A DNA stretch of 64,000 bases from Eucalyptus grandis (Eukaryota; Streptophyta; Magnoliopsida; Myrtales; Myrtaceae): assembly GCF_016545825.1 (NCBI RefSeq), contig NC_052618.1, positions 12,639,398 to 12,703,397 of the forward strand, written 5' to 3'. A program made the position numbers and the translations under genes. Below, piece by piece: positions 11,751 to 23,961 of the stretch (positions within the stretch are counted from its first letter, which is position 1; every line of letters starts with the position of its first letter). The notes beneath the pieces are model-generated. The model searched no databases and was not told the DNA's origin. It saw only the letters and a list, made by a program, of their open reading frames with translations.

Positions 11751-13655
11751 TAATAAGTCCATTCGGTCAAAATTGGCCGGCCGGCGCGATGTGGTAGCCG
11801 GCTAGTGCGGCGCTAGCGACCTTTTTTCATAATAATTTTTTTGAAAATTTTTATTAATTTTTTTATCTTTTTTTCTTCTCCCTCTCCCTCCTTCCTCCTC
11901 TTCTCTCCTCCTCCCTCCTTCTTCCTTTCGCTCTAGCAATTAGCCAGAGGGGAGGGCTAGCCGGTCACCAGACTGAGGTGGTCGAGCTAGCTCGCCCAGC
12001 CACTGGTGGGGCGAGCCCTCACTAGTTGGCGAGCTTGCGCCTAGCGACAGCGAGGTGAAACCCCGCTGGATCTAGTGAGGCAATTCGGTGGGCTCGCCTC
12101 ACCAATCAGTGAGCTCGTGCCCAGTAATGGCGGGGCGAGCCCTTGCTGGATCTAGCGAGGGCTGGCCTCGTAGTCTCCGAGCGAGGCGAGCCCTTGCCAG
12201 ATCCGGTGAGGGATGCTTGCTGTCACATTTGGCAAGGCCCTCCTTATCGATCGGCGAGGGCTGGCCTTGCCCAATGACTGCGAGGCGATCCCTCGGCGGA
12301 TCCGGTGAGGGCTCGCCTTGCCGTCATTGGGCGCGAGCTTGCCGATTGGCGTGGTGAGCTCTTCGGATCGCCTCAGTCCAGCGAGGCTCGCTGAAGCCCA
12401 AGGAAGGAGGAGGGCGGAGGGGTGAGCATCGGTCTAGTGTCCAATTGGGACCAACCCTAGATCAACCCAACCCTACCAGTCCTGGTCCGATTCCCAAGGA
12501 GACCAGGTCGATCCTTGGTCCTGGGATTCCTGGACTAGCACTGTGCGGGTTAGCTCTCGGTCCTGAGAGTTTAGGGTCGGTTTAACCCGGACCAACCCCG
12601 ATTATATATATATATATATATTATTTATAATTTTTTTATATAAAGAAAACCCTAAAATAAATGACGTCAACAACATTAAATAGCTCCCTAGTGAGGAGTT
12701 CAAGTAATTTACACTATTTTTAAATAACTTAGATTTTTAATGTCTTTTATGGCGTCAACAGTCATAATTTACAAAAGAAGAAAATGTTTTTGTGAGAAGT
12801 CCTCACGGCATTCGAAATGACATAAATAGCTCTTCACAACATTCTCCTCTAGTACTCGTTCTCTTTTGTCTTATCTGTCCTCTTAGTCTTTAATTTGCCA
12901 AAATCGAAAGAAACAATTTCTCCGCTCACCACTCAACACTCACCTCACTTGCTTTGGGTCACTCATGCCGCTCGCCGCTCAATGCTCACTTGGCTGGTTG
13001 CTCCCTACTTGACACTCGTCGCTAGCCTCTCTTAGCTAACCTCGCTTGTCACTGAACCCATAAGGTCGGTCCGGTTCTCACTCGCCCTTTCAGGAAGTAC
13101 AAAAAATGAAACAAAAAATTGTTGGTTGGTTCTAAGTTGACCTTGGAACAAGACCAAACTCATTGGGTCGGTCCGGTCCTCGATTGCCTTTTAGAGAGTA
13201 CAAAAAATGAAATAAATAAATTATCGGTTGGTCTTGGGTTGACCTCAGGAACCGGACCAAACCCACTGAGTTGGTCCAGTCCTTAGTTCCAAGCTTAATA
13301 GGGTCGGTTCTCGGTCCTAAAAATTGAGGACCAGTACTGTGCGGCTTGGTCATAGGGTTAGGGGGTTGGCCTGTCCAGCCCGGATCATGCTCACCCCTAG
13401 GAGGGAGGAGGGAGGAAGAAGGAAGACGGAGAAACCGGAAAAAAAATAGAGAAAAAAAAATTAATAAAATATTATTAAAAAAAAAAAAGGTCATTGGTGC
13501 CGTCTGGCTGCCATGTCAGCGTCGGCCGGCTAATTTTGGCCGATGGACTGATCGGGAATAATTGTAAAAGGTTTAGGACTCAATTAATCAAAAAAATGTT
13601 TAGAACTGAATTTACACAATTGCAATAGGTTTAGGACTTTGTTAGTAATTTTCCT
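11648..13655. mobile_element. Non-autonomous Mutator-like element with long TIRs
   Basis: A perfect 9-bp duplication GCAAAAATG flanks it (11639-11647 and 13656-13664). The termini, GGAAAAATTACC on the left and the complement of ...TAATTTTCCT on the right, extend into inverted repeats of roughly 250 bp. These end in GC-rich GGCCGGC blocks. A 9-bp duplication with long TIRs fits Mutator superfamily elements. No transposase frame is present. The interior has a GC-rich repetitive block (11930-12400, GGCGAGCCCTTGCC-like units) and a nested element. Confidence 0.75.
12418..13398. mobile_element. hAT-like MITE nested in the Mutator-like element
   Basis: Termini are AGGGGTGAGCAT on the left and ATGCTCACCCCT on the right, the well-known terminal motif of plant hAT non-autonomous elements. 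Candidate 8-bp target copies are GAGGGCGG (12410-12417) and GAGGGAGG (13401-13408), one mismatch and slightly offset. The interior repeats phrases such as GGTCGGTCCGGTCCT and has an AT microsatellite at about 12603. There is no coding capacity. Confidence 0.6.
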
Positions 13656-13664
13656 GCAAAAATG

Positions 13665-14155
13665 AAAAGAAAATAAATACAACAACACTTAAGTGTGATT
13701 TGATTATTTTACGAAATGAACTAAATGAGAGGGAATTATTTGGTTTAAGTTCAGAATACATGAGAAACTGACATGATTATATGATTGTTATATAAGCATA
13801 TCCAAATTTCCATTTTGAGTTGGCTATGCTTATTATTTGAGCTGTTTGGGCCAAAATTTGAGGTTGAAAGTATTCCTGGGTTTTGCTTTATAATATAGAG
13901 AGATAAGTAATACTGCATTTGCTAACCTATTTCTGAAGGAGAAATTCTTCGGATGGAAGAAAACTGGCTCACTCGTCAAATTTTAGCTCTGTAATGCAAG
14001 TTTTTGAATCCTTTTTTAAATTAGTTCTCTGTTTTTTCCCCTTTTATGCAACTTAATAATCCCCTTTCCCCTTGGCACTCATCTATATTTGCATCTTAGA
14101 AGTTCATGAATTCGTAACCTAAATAAATCACCAATTCCACGAGCGAATTCCGTAG
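13665..14155. other. Intron upstream of LRR exon 4
   Basis: This is AT-rich DNA with no gene signal. The last 80 bp match the 5' flanks of the antisense exon (minus strand of about 11060-11130) and of the terminal exon near 38270, so this is shared NLR intron sequence. Confidence 0.5.
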
Positions 14156-14674
14156 GTTGTGTTTCCTATCTTGAGAACATTACGTATAACTAGCATGGAT
14201 AACATCGAGATGATATGGGACAATCAAGCTGCTGCGAATTCTTTCCCCAATCTAATATCGATTTGTATTCAAGAATGCAATAAGCTAAAGTGTACATGGG
14301 ATAAGGAACTCCACCGTCAAGTTAAATTTCAGTATCTACATTCTATTAGCGTTATTAGGTGCAAGGGCATCACCTCTATGTGTCTAGCCTCAGTGAGATC
14401 TAATCCAACTTGAGGAGTGGACATAGATGGATGTGGCACTATGGAACTCATCAAGAAGGACAAACTAGTTCCTAGGTTCGTGTTCCGAAAGTTAACCTCC
14501 CTTGAGCTTAAGCACCTAACAAAGTTGAAGTGCATCTATGCCGTTGCACATGCTTCACATTGGCCTGCATTGAAGACCTTGGAGGTGCATGGTTGTCACA
14601 AAGCGGAGATACTTGTTTTGGCACTTGAGAATGAGATACCGCATCATAAACAACCTCTCTTTTCGATAGAAAAG
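14156..14674 (+). pseudogene. NLR LRR exon 4 with in-frame TGA
   Basis: It starts after CCGTAG and encodes VVFPILRTLRITSMDNIEMI, then KCTWDKELHRQVKFQ. After TGA at 14411-14413 the same frame continues VDIDGCGTMELIKKDKL and LTSLELKHLTKLKCIYA, to the donor GAAAAG|GTACGACC at 14674/14675. These are C-terminal irregular LRRs of the CNL family. One nonsense codon is the only clear lesion. The sister copy lies inverted at 10535-11058. Confidence 0.8.
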
Positions 14675-15087
14675 GTACGACCCAGCTTATTTTTTTGCTT
14701 TGTTGGTGAATTTTTGAACTGAAAATTAAGTTAACAGCCAACCATCTCATACAAGTAGCGCACATACGTAGATGCAAACCGTGCGACTCTACTTGAATCC
14801 CTAGAAATATCACAACTTGGAAACGTCATGTTCTTCAAGTGTTTTCTGCAAGTTCTTGTCGATGTCTGATGTATCAAATGCTTGCTTGCTCATCCCCCTC
14901 AAAATGAGGATTAGGCTAATTCTGATGGTTTAGCTCTCTTAAGTATCACAAAGATTAAAAACACATGGCATGGGGTTTGACCCTAGTATGGCAATTGTAG
15001 TAACCCTACTATGGCACAAGTAGTGAGTTCTCTAATTTGAACCCTATAAAGATGACTGATGTTATGCTAAAAACGGAAAGATGAGAC
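14675..15087 (+). other. Intron after LRR exon 4, cut by Copia 1
   Basis: No coding signal is present. The sequence ends abruptly at 15087/15088, where homology to the Copia 1 LTR begins. The 3' end of that LTR is missing, so the junction is a deletion or rearrangement breakpoint and not a clean insertion site. Confidence 0.5.
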
Positions 15088-15346
15088 ATTTCCACGGCGT
15101 AAATGCCAATTGTTCTTGTAAAGTAGAAATGGAACGCTTCTTTTTCCTTTTGATGGAAAGGGGAGAGAAAGGAAAAAATTTTCCTTTTTGAGCGTACGTT
15201 CTGCCAACCATTTCAACGGTTGTCTTCATAAGACTTTTATACAACTCCATTCATACCCTTTCAAAAAGGTGCATTTCCATCGTAGCATATCAAGACGAAA
15301 CAGTGCGTTCCAATTACATCCCATCATGGATGTATTAAATACAACA
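15088..15346 (-). mobile_element. Copia 1 3' LTR, truncated
   Basis: It matches 37925-38185, for example CAACCATTTCAACGGTTGTC and the terminus TGTATTAAATACAACA, against ATTAAATACTACA in the 5' LTR. About 145 bp of the LTR's 3' end is missing at 15088. The minus-strand polypurine tract GAGTGGGAAA lies next to it at 15347-15356. Confidence 0.8.
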
Positions 15347-16511
15347 TTTCCCACTCAGACATGAAGGGCTTGATAGCACTCTATCAAGAATATAATGCAT
15401 TCAACATTCATCAACTTTACAAAACAATTCATACTAGTAAGTAAGCCGTGCGACCAGTGAGTACACCTGCACTTGGGAACTCAAATTATGCACCTGTTAA
15501 GGATGACATAATGGCTACAACCCATAAAAGAAATTAACAATTGATGTCTTACAGTGCCCCAGACATATTTTGTTACATTAATCCAAATATACCTATCCCT
15601 TTAAAGGCTATGCTTGACTATTCTCAAAACACCATGTATTTACAATTATATCCGCAACCACATAAGACGATATAATTGGTCGACCAGTAAATACATGTGA
15701 TAGATGTAAAACTACAATAGTCTTCCTTCGCATTCATATCTCTCTCAATTTCGGAACAACTGCTTTTCTAGACACATCCCATAAGGCCATATCTATTCAT
15801 AACCGCCGATAACATGCTAAAGTAGAAACATTGATCTTTCACCTTGAGAACATAGTCAGAATTAACATAGAGCACAAAATGAGGTAAAATATAAATTACC
15901 TCAAGGGCTCACACGATAAGTAAATAGGAATAATTTTACTCACCTTCCCTTATCGGTCGAACAATGCACATATAGTATGAATTACATGTTATAGTGGATT
16001 TCTCTTTCTATAAGAGCGTATGTCATTTATTAAATATATCAACTATACGGATTTTAGCCTAAGCATAGTCACATGCCTATCACGTACTCATGTTTAGCTC
16101 GAGTGCTATATCAAGTCGCTTTCTGTAGCTCCCAATTAAGTACTCGCATCCGGCATCTTACAGGCAAACATGATTGTGGGACTATCATGTTCGGTCTTAT
16201 TATAAATAAATCATAGACATCATCTTGACTATAATCAATGTGACATATTTTATGTACCAGACTTGCTCTTCAGCATTTATTTGTACATAACATCTCATCT
16301 CAATGTGTTAGCTATGGCACTTGAGAAGATTGCTTGTGTGAGTGAGCCAATCATTGCCTACTGACATACTTTTCAATAATATATGTGTGCTTGTGCTAGT
16401 CTCATAATGAAATTGTACTTATTGATAAAACATCAAGTCACTAATAAACAAACAAGTACAATACATATGTCCACATATACATAAACCAATGATCCTCTAC
16501 AATAACAAATA
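15347..16511 (-). other. Copia 1 3' non-coding region
   Basis: About 1.17 kb lies between the RNase H stop and the LTR, with no coding signal beyond the polypurine tract at its LTR end. Copia 2 has a region of the same size in the same place (48586-49741), which suggests a shared architecture. Confidence 0.6.
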
Positions 16512-17195
16512 TCACATTCTACGCAATCCTAGTGACATCATGTAGGTCAAGAATATGTCTTTAGGAATAGCCTTCGTAAATGGATCGGCAACCATTCTAT
16601 TGGTTGAAATGTATTGTAGGATCACTTTTTTCTGTACTATTATATCTCTTATGAAGTTATTCTTTATGTCAATGTGCTTTGTCCTTTCATGATACTTGGG
16701 ATCTTTCACATAGGCAATGGCTGCTTGACTATCGCAATAAACTATCACCGGTCTTGGAACCTTAGTGATGGTGGCTAAATTTTCCAAGAAACATTTTAAC
16801 CATACTGCTTCTTACACTGCGGCAGAACATGCAATAAATTCTGCCTCCATCGTAGACAAGACCGTGCATGTCTGTTTCTTGCTATTCCAAGAAATTGCAC
16901 CTCAATTGAGCAAAAATGCATATTCACAAGTCGATTTACGCTTATCTAGCTCTCCACCCCAATCAGCATCTGAGTAGCCTAATAGGCATGAATTATTCCC
17001 TTGGTAACAAAGTCGATAGTCCATGGTGCCCTTCAAGTATCTCGGGATATTCTTCACTATTTTCCAGTGTGCTTGACCGTGATTTGATTGATATCGGCTT
17101 ACTAATCCCACGGCATAACATATGTCGGGTCGAGTACACATCATAGCATACATTAAACTTCTGATCGCACTAGCGTAAGGAACAGTTTCCATCAC
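16512..17195 (-). pseudogene. Copia 1 RNase H
   Basis: Frame pieces encode YSDADWGGELDKRKSTCEYAF and VPYASAIRSLMYAMMCTRPD in the upstream part. The downstream part has VIVYCDSQAAIAYVKDPKYH, KHIDIKNNFIRD, ADPFTKAIP and the terminal GLRRM. These are standard Copia RNase H blocks, with acidic residues visible in YSDADW and CDSQ. A frame break and lost codons lie between 16788 and 16901, so no complete domain can be made. Confidence 0.8.
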
Positions 17196-17364
17196 TTTAA
17201 TTTCTTCTAGAGTCTTAGGACATATCTTAGTACTTAAGCTTTCACCTTACATGACAGGGGTATCTATGGGATTACAATGTTGCATATTGAAACGTTCAAG
17301 AATTTTCATTCTATAAGACTTTTGTGATAAAGTAAGGAGTTTCCTTAATCGATCTCTTTCGATA

Positions 17365-18017
17365 TCAACTCCTAATATATAAGCAACTTCTCCTATGTCC
17401 TTTCATTTCGAAATTGGAGGATAACCATTCTTTTATGGTGATAACCAAAACCTTGTCATTTCCAACCAATAGAATATCATCCACATAAAGTGATAAAATC
17501 ACAAATTTATCTTCGGACCGCTTGACATATACACAATGATCTTCTTCGATCATCGTGAAACCAAAAGTGGTTATGGTCGATGAAAACGAATATATCACTA
17601 TCTAAATGATTGCTTAAGGCCATATATTGAGGGATGAAGTTTGCAAACTTTATGCTCTTGACCTTTAGCTATGAAACCTATTAGTTGTTTCATATAGATT
17701 TCCTCATATAGTTCTCCATTGAGAAATGCCGTCTTTACATCCATTTGATGTAATTCAAAGTCCAAATGTGCAACGATGGCTAGGATAAGGCGTATTGAGA
17801 CAAACCTTATAACTGGTGAAAAGATTTCTTCATAGTCTATACCCTCTTGTGGAGCATAACTTTTCGCCACAAGATGAGCCTTATATTTTTCAATGGATCC
17901 ATCCACCCTTCGCTTAATCTTAAAGACCCATTTGTTTCCAATGGCCTTACAATTGGGTGGTAGATCAACCAAGTCCCAGACATGATTTAGCTTCATTGAC
18001 TCCATTTCATCTTCCAA
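17365..18017 (-). pseudogene. Copia 1 reverse transcriptase
   Basis: The pieces read [59 protein letters not shown] and, after a frame break at about 17598, SLYVDDILLVGNDK with the Copia YVDD catalytic box. The 5' side is cut at 18017/18018 by the solo LTR and resumes at 31326, where the frame reads ...SDKEEWRKAL. Joining the two sides restores the normal order of RT motifs, showing that this is an insertion and not two elements. Confidence 0.85.
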
Positions 18018-20239
18018 TGTCACGCCCCGATCCTCGGGGACGCGCCCATCCTTCTACTTGGTCGATTTTAAAGTGCGATATCCCAGGACTAAGTATCGCC
18101 GACCCTTTCTTCTTTATTACGCATGCGGAAGCAGTTTTAAATCCCCAGACAATAAAACAATGGGATAGAAAAGCAGGCCATATTTTTCTTATTGAAATTC
18201 ACAACCACACTTTTATTAACAGCACAACTCATAGTATATTTACAATGCTATTCACAGCATACTTGTCTCATACCTATCTACACTAAGACAGGGTTTACAA
18301 AAGGGATGGGATCTCAATTCACATCCGGGTTATACTCAAGATCCCTCTCTGGATCATCTTCTTCTTCAAAAGTCTTTCTCCCCTTCAAGTTCCTCCTCCT
18401 CGGCTCCTCCTCAGGGTCCTGAAATGGTTATTCAATAACCAATGAGACCACGTCTCAGCGAGTCCTACCCCCTAAGACTCGATTAGTAAACATACCACGT
18501 CTCAAGCACTGGTCAATCGACTAAGTCGATTACATGTCAGTCAGACCCTCTCTAGGTCATTCCCACTCATACCACGCATTCCCAGTGGTGTACTCATTCA
18601 CCAAATCACATGTGTTTCTCGGGCGTCATTTTCGCCAATGACATACCGATCACCGACACCGTGCGTTCTTTAAGGCGCCGTTTTCACCAGTGATATCCTC
18701 GATCACCGAACCACGTGTCCTTTCTACGGCGCCGTTTTCGCCAAGGTGACATCGGCAATAGACAACATCGTGAGTTCTTTAAGGCGTCGTTTTCACCAGT
18801 GATATTTCCTTAATCACCGAACCACGTTTGTCTATAAGTCATTCACGTGCGTTCTTTAAGGCGCCGTTTTCGCCAGTGATACTTCCAATCACCGAACCAC
18901 GTATGTCCAATAATATCATACCTGATTGGTCTCAACCAATAATGTTCTCAGTTAGCTCTCACCATTCTCCCTACTACATAGCCCATCAACGTACTAGCGC
19001 TATATATCCATGCTCGGCCATTACCAATCAAATACTCAATAATAAACAATTTGGGACAATTCCTCAAATTTCACAATTTAAATCAATTCCATAAAAATTG
19101 AAGCTCAATTAAATAAACGAACGCACAACGACAATCGGCACGAAATTCCAGTCATCGGCCATCCCGATTGAATTTCCGGAAAAATAATTAATTAAATAAT
19201 AAATTTCGAAAAATAAATAAATAAATAATAAAAATCCAATTTAGGCCCGTATTGCCTTATTGGAGTCCAAAACGGGTCGGGAAAAATCCCGAGATACATT
19301 CAATAAATATTAGAGGCTCTCTACTTGCTAATGACTAAGTCTAACTACCTAACATGCATCATTAAGTCACTAATTTAATTGTTCTAACCTAATCTAGCCA
19401 CCTAATTACACTTAATTAAATCTAACCAACCCTAAGCATAATTAGCAAATTAATAAAGCATTAGTGAGTAAAACTCACTTGATTAAAAGCAGGGACCGAA
19501 TCACCGCAACGGCGATGCGACAGCGGCCGAAATTGGACTTTCGACAACACCGGTGGACTTGGACCGAGCTTAAGACTTGGCCTTACAAACTTCAGCAAGG
19601 CTGGGCTTTACTGCTGGAATTGGGCCTCACCAAAACTCTGCTGATGGGCTGCTGATGGTGAGAAATTGATTGGGCTTGAACTGCGGCCCAAAGCTGAAAC
19701 TAAAACTTGCTGGGCTTCAAGAGGGCTGAAATAAATTGAACTGGGCTGAGCAAGATGCAAACTAGAAGCTGGGCTGTTCGGTGGCTTCAAATGAGTCTTT
19801 GGGCTGATGAAGACGGGCCAAACAAGGCAGAGATGGGCCTCGACAATTTCGTGAAGGCCGAGGGCACGCCGCTGGAGAAGATCAAGACGAAAGCTGCTCG
19901 TGGACGCTGCTTGTTGGCCAAACTCGGCTGACTCGGTGGCGTGCAGTAATCGGGAGTCAACGATCGAGATTAATCTGCTGAAGACTTCATTTGGATTGAA
20001 AATCGTAGACCGGTGTCTCGGTGGATTTGCTGGCCAAAGATGGAGAAGTGGAAACCGGCACGTGGTGGAGGCTCGGTGGTGTGGCTTCACCGGATGCACG
20101 GCGGTGAGGAGCTTCGATCAACAAAATGGTTTCGGTGCTTGCTGTGGTCTTCAACGGTTGACCGGAGAAACAGAATCGCGGACAGTTGGCCGCGAATGGA
20201 GAGAAGATGGCGTTCGGTGGAGTCTTCGTGAGTGGAGGG

Positions 20240-21129
20240 TGATAATGCTAGTACGAATACCTAGAGGGGGGTGAATAGGTTTATGAAAATTTTCTTGCAG
20301 TTTGCGCAATACTTAAACAGATGAAGGATTAAAAAACAATCGTAAGGGCGAGTAAAAGAAAGAGAGAATTAAACACGAGGTTTATAGTGGTTCGGCTTGA
20401 TTCAAGCCTACGTCCACTCTTCTGCACTGACAGCCGATTGGCTGGATTCCACTATGAACAAAGAGATGTTACAGTGTTGATCTTCCTTGATCTCTCGATG
20501 TAGATGATCTACTACACTCGCTCAAGGTATCACCAAGTACAACTACTCTGTGTATACAATTTCGCTCGAACAGTCTCGACTAACAATCAAGGTTCTTCGG
20601 ACTGGAATTTATCTATCGATCACACACTTAAAACAACTAGAACGTCTTCCTTTTATACTCCTTTATGCCATCATAGCCGTTGGCACTTACCAAAGGAATT
20701 CCTCCAATCTACCCGTTGGACAGAATCAATTAAGAAGATCATCCGAGCTATTTAAGGAATCTGATGATAGCCCATCAATCCTGTTTGCCCATACAATCAG
20801 GATTTTGGTTTCCAAGAATAGAACATTCCAAGAATGTTTCGTCGACCATCAGATCTTCAATTGATCTTAGATAAGAATCAAAAGAATCCGAAATGATTAT
20901 CCAACCAAGGGATCTATTCCAGAGGATTGGATCAAATCCCCAACCATATACTTCGGCTTCGGATATCCTACGCAACTGGATTAGAAAGGCGTCGGTGAGA
21001 ATAATCTTGAGTCTTGAGTCTTGAGTCTTGAGATTACAAAGTCTTGAGACTTTAAACCAATGATATCAAGACTAGACTGATAGAATTGTTTTGTCAGCTT
21101 CAAAATCTTCTGGAAAGATTTCTCCAACA
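20240..21129 (-). mobile_element. SIRE-like element 3' LTR (890 bp)
   Basis: Its ends are TGTTGGAG...AGCATTATCA on the minus strand. It has three copies of a GAGTCTT unit near 21005-21030, where the 5' LTR has five. It keeps CAG/CTG at most sites where the other LTR has CG or CCG. The polypurine tract lies at about 21131-21145 (minus AAAAAGGGGGAGAT). Confidence 0.9.
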
Positions 21130-21130
21130 A

Positions 21131-21145
21131 TCTCCCCCTTTTTGA
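21131..21145 (-). promoter_or_regulatory. Polypurine tract of SIRE-like element
   Basis: Minus-strand AAAAAGGGGGAGAT directly precedes the 3' LTR start. A similar AAAAAGGGGGAGAA lies about 300 bp upstream (near 21427-21441), a possible second primer site. Confidence 0.8.
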
Positions 21146-21469
21146 TGGTGACAAAACTTTCTTGTAGATTTGAACAACTTTGACCTGCAAAAATATTTCT
21201 CAAGCAATATGGCTAACTCATAAAGATTAATAAACAACCAGACTCTGCATCCACAGCAAAATTGGTTAGTCTTTCATGAGTAATACCATATAACAATACT
21301 TAATATAAATGCAACCAGGCAAGCATCAAATTCCATTCAGTCTCACACTCAAGTTCAAGTTCTCAAGTCATACATAAACCAGTAAAAATCAAAGTTTAAA
21401 ATAATGTTTGTTTGTTCAAATTGGTTCTCCCCCTTTTTGTCATCATTTAAAAAGAGGGTGAGAAAGGAG

Positions 21470-23624
21470 TCATGTCTGCTTGGGAATGCGCACGATCTGG
21501 AATTCTCCCATTGACTGGACTACGCCTTCTAGTCTCTTCAAGTCCTCTCTTAGATGAGCTACCTCCTCTCCTTTGGCATTGGCTTGAATTTGCAGAGCAA
21601 GGTCTTTCATCTTTTCCTCCAGGTTTACTGAAGATGCTTGTCCAGCATTTTTCATGACTTGAATTTCACATTCCAGAGCATATATTTGTCCACGCATTTC
21701 CAGAAGAATATCCATGATACGACGAAAATCTGCAGAATTCTCTGTCTGAGTATATGCATCAGCTTTTTCAGATGGAGTAAATGTGTACGATGGCGCTTCT
21801 GTATAGTCTTGCAGATTTGGTGTAGATGTATCACCTTCTTCAGGCAATTTAGAAACCTGAAATTCTTCTGAGTCTTCTGGAGATTGTCTTGGACCTTCAC
21901 TATCTGCAGCATGAGGTGTAGACCTTTCATGCTCGCCAACTCCCCCTGTCTCAAGTACATCCAAAGGGGAAGAGTGATGATCTTGCTCTAGATTTCCCTT
22001 CTCTCCAGATTCAGCAGCAGACTTTTCTTTTTCTTCTTCATCTTCTTTCTCTTTCTCTCTCTGTTCTTCTTCTTCTCTCGCTTCACGATTTGCTCTTCTT
22101 CTTCTCTCTCGTTTCTTCGAACTTCGTAGGGCCGAGACACGTAACGTCTTGTTCTTGTCAAAGCAGGAATAGTAGGATCTTCATCCTCTTCATCTTCATC
22201 CTCCAAGATGAGAGATCTTTTCTTCTTTTTCAATGGGGCTCCAATGGCCTCCTTTCCTTTTCTCTTTGAAGCAGACAGAACAGGAGATTTCACTCTGAAT
22301 TTCTCCATTGCCTTGGAAAGTTCTTTCAGACGCATCTTCGATAACATCTTCAAACCTATCACCATCTTATCACATGGTTGAATACAAAGTGTTTGAGGCG
22401 GTTCAATATTCATGTGTCTGAAGATCTTGGTCACTGACGAGGATAAGGCAATTGTCCTTTGTCTTTCGACATTGCTCTGTACATATGGAAGAGAATAGTG
22501 TGCGGGAGAGAGAACTTTCGTCCTGAGTTGATCGCATACATCAACTTTGCTTCAGAATGAGACACAGTAGTCTTTGACGTAGACTTTGGTCTAAGACAAT
22601 TGATTACAATCTTATGAAGCAGAATGTTGATAGCATTCATCCTGGAATAGGTAATTTTCTTCTCTGCGTCCCTATCTTTGACAAGTTCCAGAGTAATACG
22701 AGCAGGTGAGACTTTGATTGGAAGATAACGTCCTCGTTCAACTCCAATTATATCAGCCAACAAATTCACATCTACCACGTAGACTTTGTCTAGCACACTA
22801 AATGATATTCTATTCGCATCCAGAAAGCTAAGATTTGAATAGAAATAAGCGGTCAGATGAGCATACCCGTCTGTTGAGTCAGAGCAAAAATTCTCAAGTT
22901 GAAACAAATTCAACTTTTCTCTTAAGTTTATGTTGATGGCGTCCAGGAAGTCAAAATCTACACTTCTAGGGTTTATTACCCCTCTTTTCATCAGCCTTGA
23001 AAACACTTTTTCTTGATCCTTGGATTTGAATAAATCCATCTGATTTCCTTTCACCTTTGCTGCCACGCCCATTTTCGGTTGAAATTCAAGGAACATTCTG
23101 TCATCATCGTTCCCTTCAATTAAATTGTGTCCTTTCATAAGAGGATCACTTGGAATGTTCGCAAGTGCTTCCTCTGCTGTTCCTTTCGGGGCGATTCCCA
23201 ATTCCTCCATTTTCTTCAGAAAACGATACTCATTCCCATAATCTTTGTCCTTAAGGAAGTCATCTATAAACTTCAACGAAGAACCTGCGCTTTTCAACGC
23301 ACGATAAAGTTTATACATAAAGGAGGGCTTTTGGACTCTTACTGGGTCAGCATCCTCGATTATCTCTTCTTCCAAAGAATGACTTGCACCTTGTGGGGCA
23401 GGAGGCGTTGAATGACGTGGATGAGAGCGAATCGGACTTTGTCGCTGACTTGTTAAGTCTTCTTCCTCAGTGAGATCGAAGTGAGTCGGTCCCTTCTCCA
23501 TTCTTTGTGGTCCCCTGCTTGCGATTCTTGATGATTTCCTCGAAGAAGACATCTTTCTTTGTCGCTGGAAGATTCCTTCTCTTGCTTTCCCAAGAATAAT
23601 GACCACTTTCTCGAAGACGAACAA
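21470..23624 (-). pseudogene. Env-like extra ORF of the SIRE-like element
   Basis: Three consecutive frame pieces (23624-22431, 22434-21988, 21964-21470) form one protein of about 700 residues split by two frameshifts. The first contains MSSSRKSSRIASRGPQRMEK and a globular part (NLREKLNLFQLENFCSD, then VDVNLLADIIGVERGRY) like the 'putative plant transposon protein' domain often seen beside Copia pol. A charged, Lys/Glu-rich middle follows. The C-terminus (DFRRIMDILLEMRGQIYALE to HLREDLKRLEGVV) reads as a coiled coil. The start could be 23624 or the internal Met of MSSSRKS. I see no clear membrane segment, so 'env-like' refers to position only. Confidence 0.65.
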
Positions 23625-23961
23625 GCAGTAAAACAGTATCGGGAGGAGAGTGCCTTTTAGGGTTTTGAAGATTGGAGAATAGAAAAACTGTATATATATA
23701 TATAACTCAGTTTTGAAAAGGGAAGTTCAAACGGTGTAAGGAAAGCGAACAATTTATTATTTTCAAAATCAATAACTGCCAAAATTATTCCTTTAAGCAT
23801 ATAAGATTTTAAATTTCATGCGGATTATCGAATAACTGAACGAAAGATCGTACCTTTTTGAGTTTAAACGAAAATTCGTACAACTTACAGTCTATAGCCA
23901 CGAGAGTCTGAGTCTGAGGATTTAAAGTCTGAAAGATTAGAGTCTTAGAGTTGGTGAGTCT

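Noticed and set aside
12088..12357. 89-codon frame with repeated Gly/Glu/Trp text
   Set aside because: It is produced by the GC-rich repeat units inside the Mutator-like element.
21988..22434. Lys/Arg/Glu-rich nuclear protein
   Set aside because: It is the frameshifted middle of the env-position ORF, collinear with the pieces on both sides.
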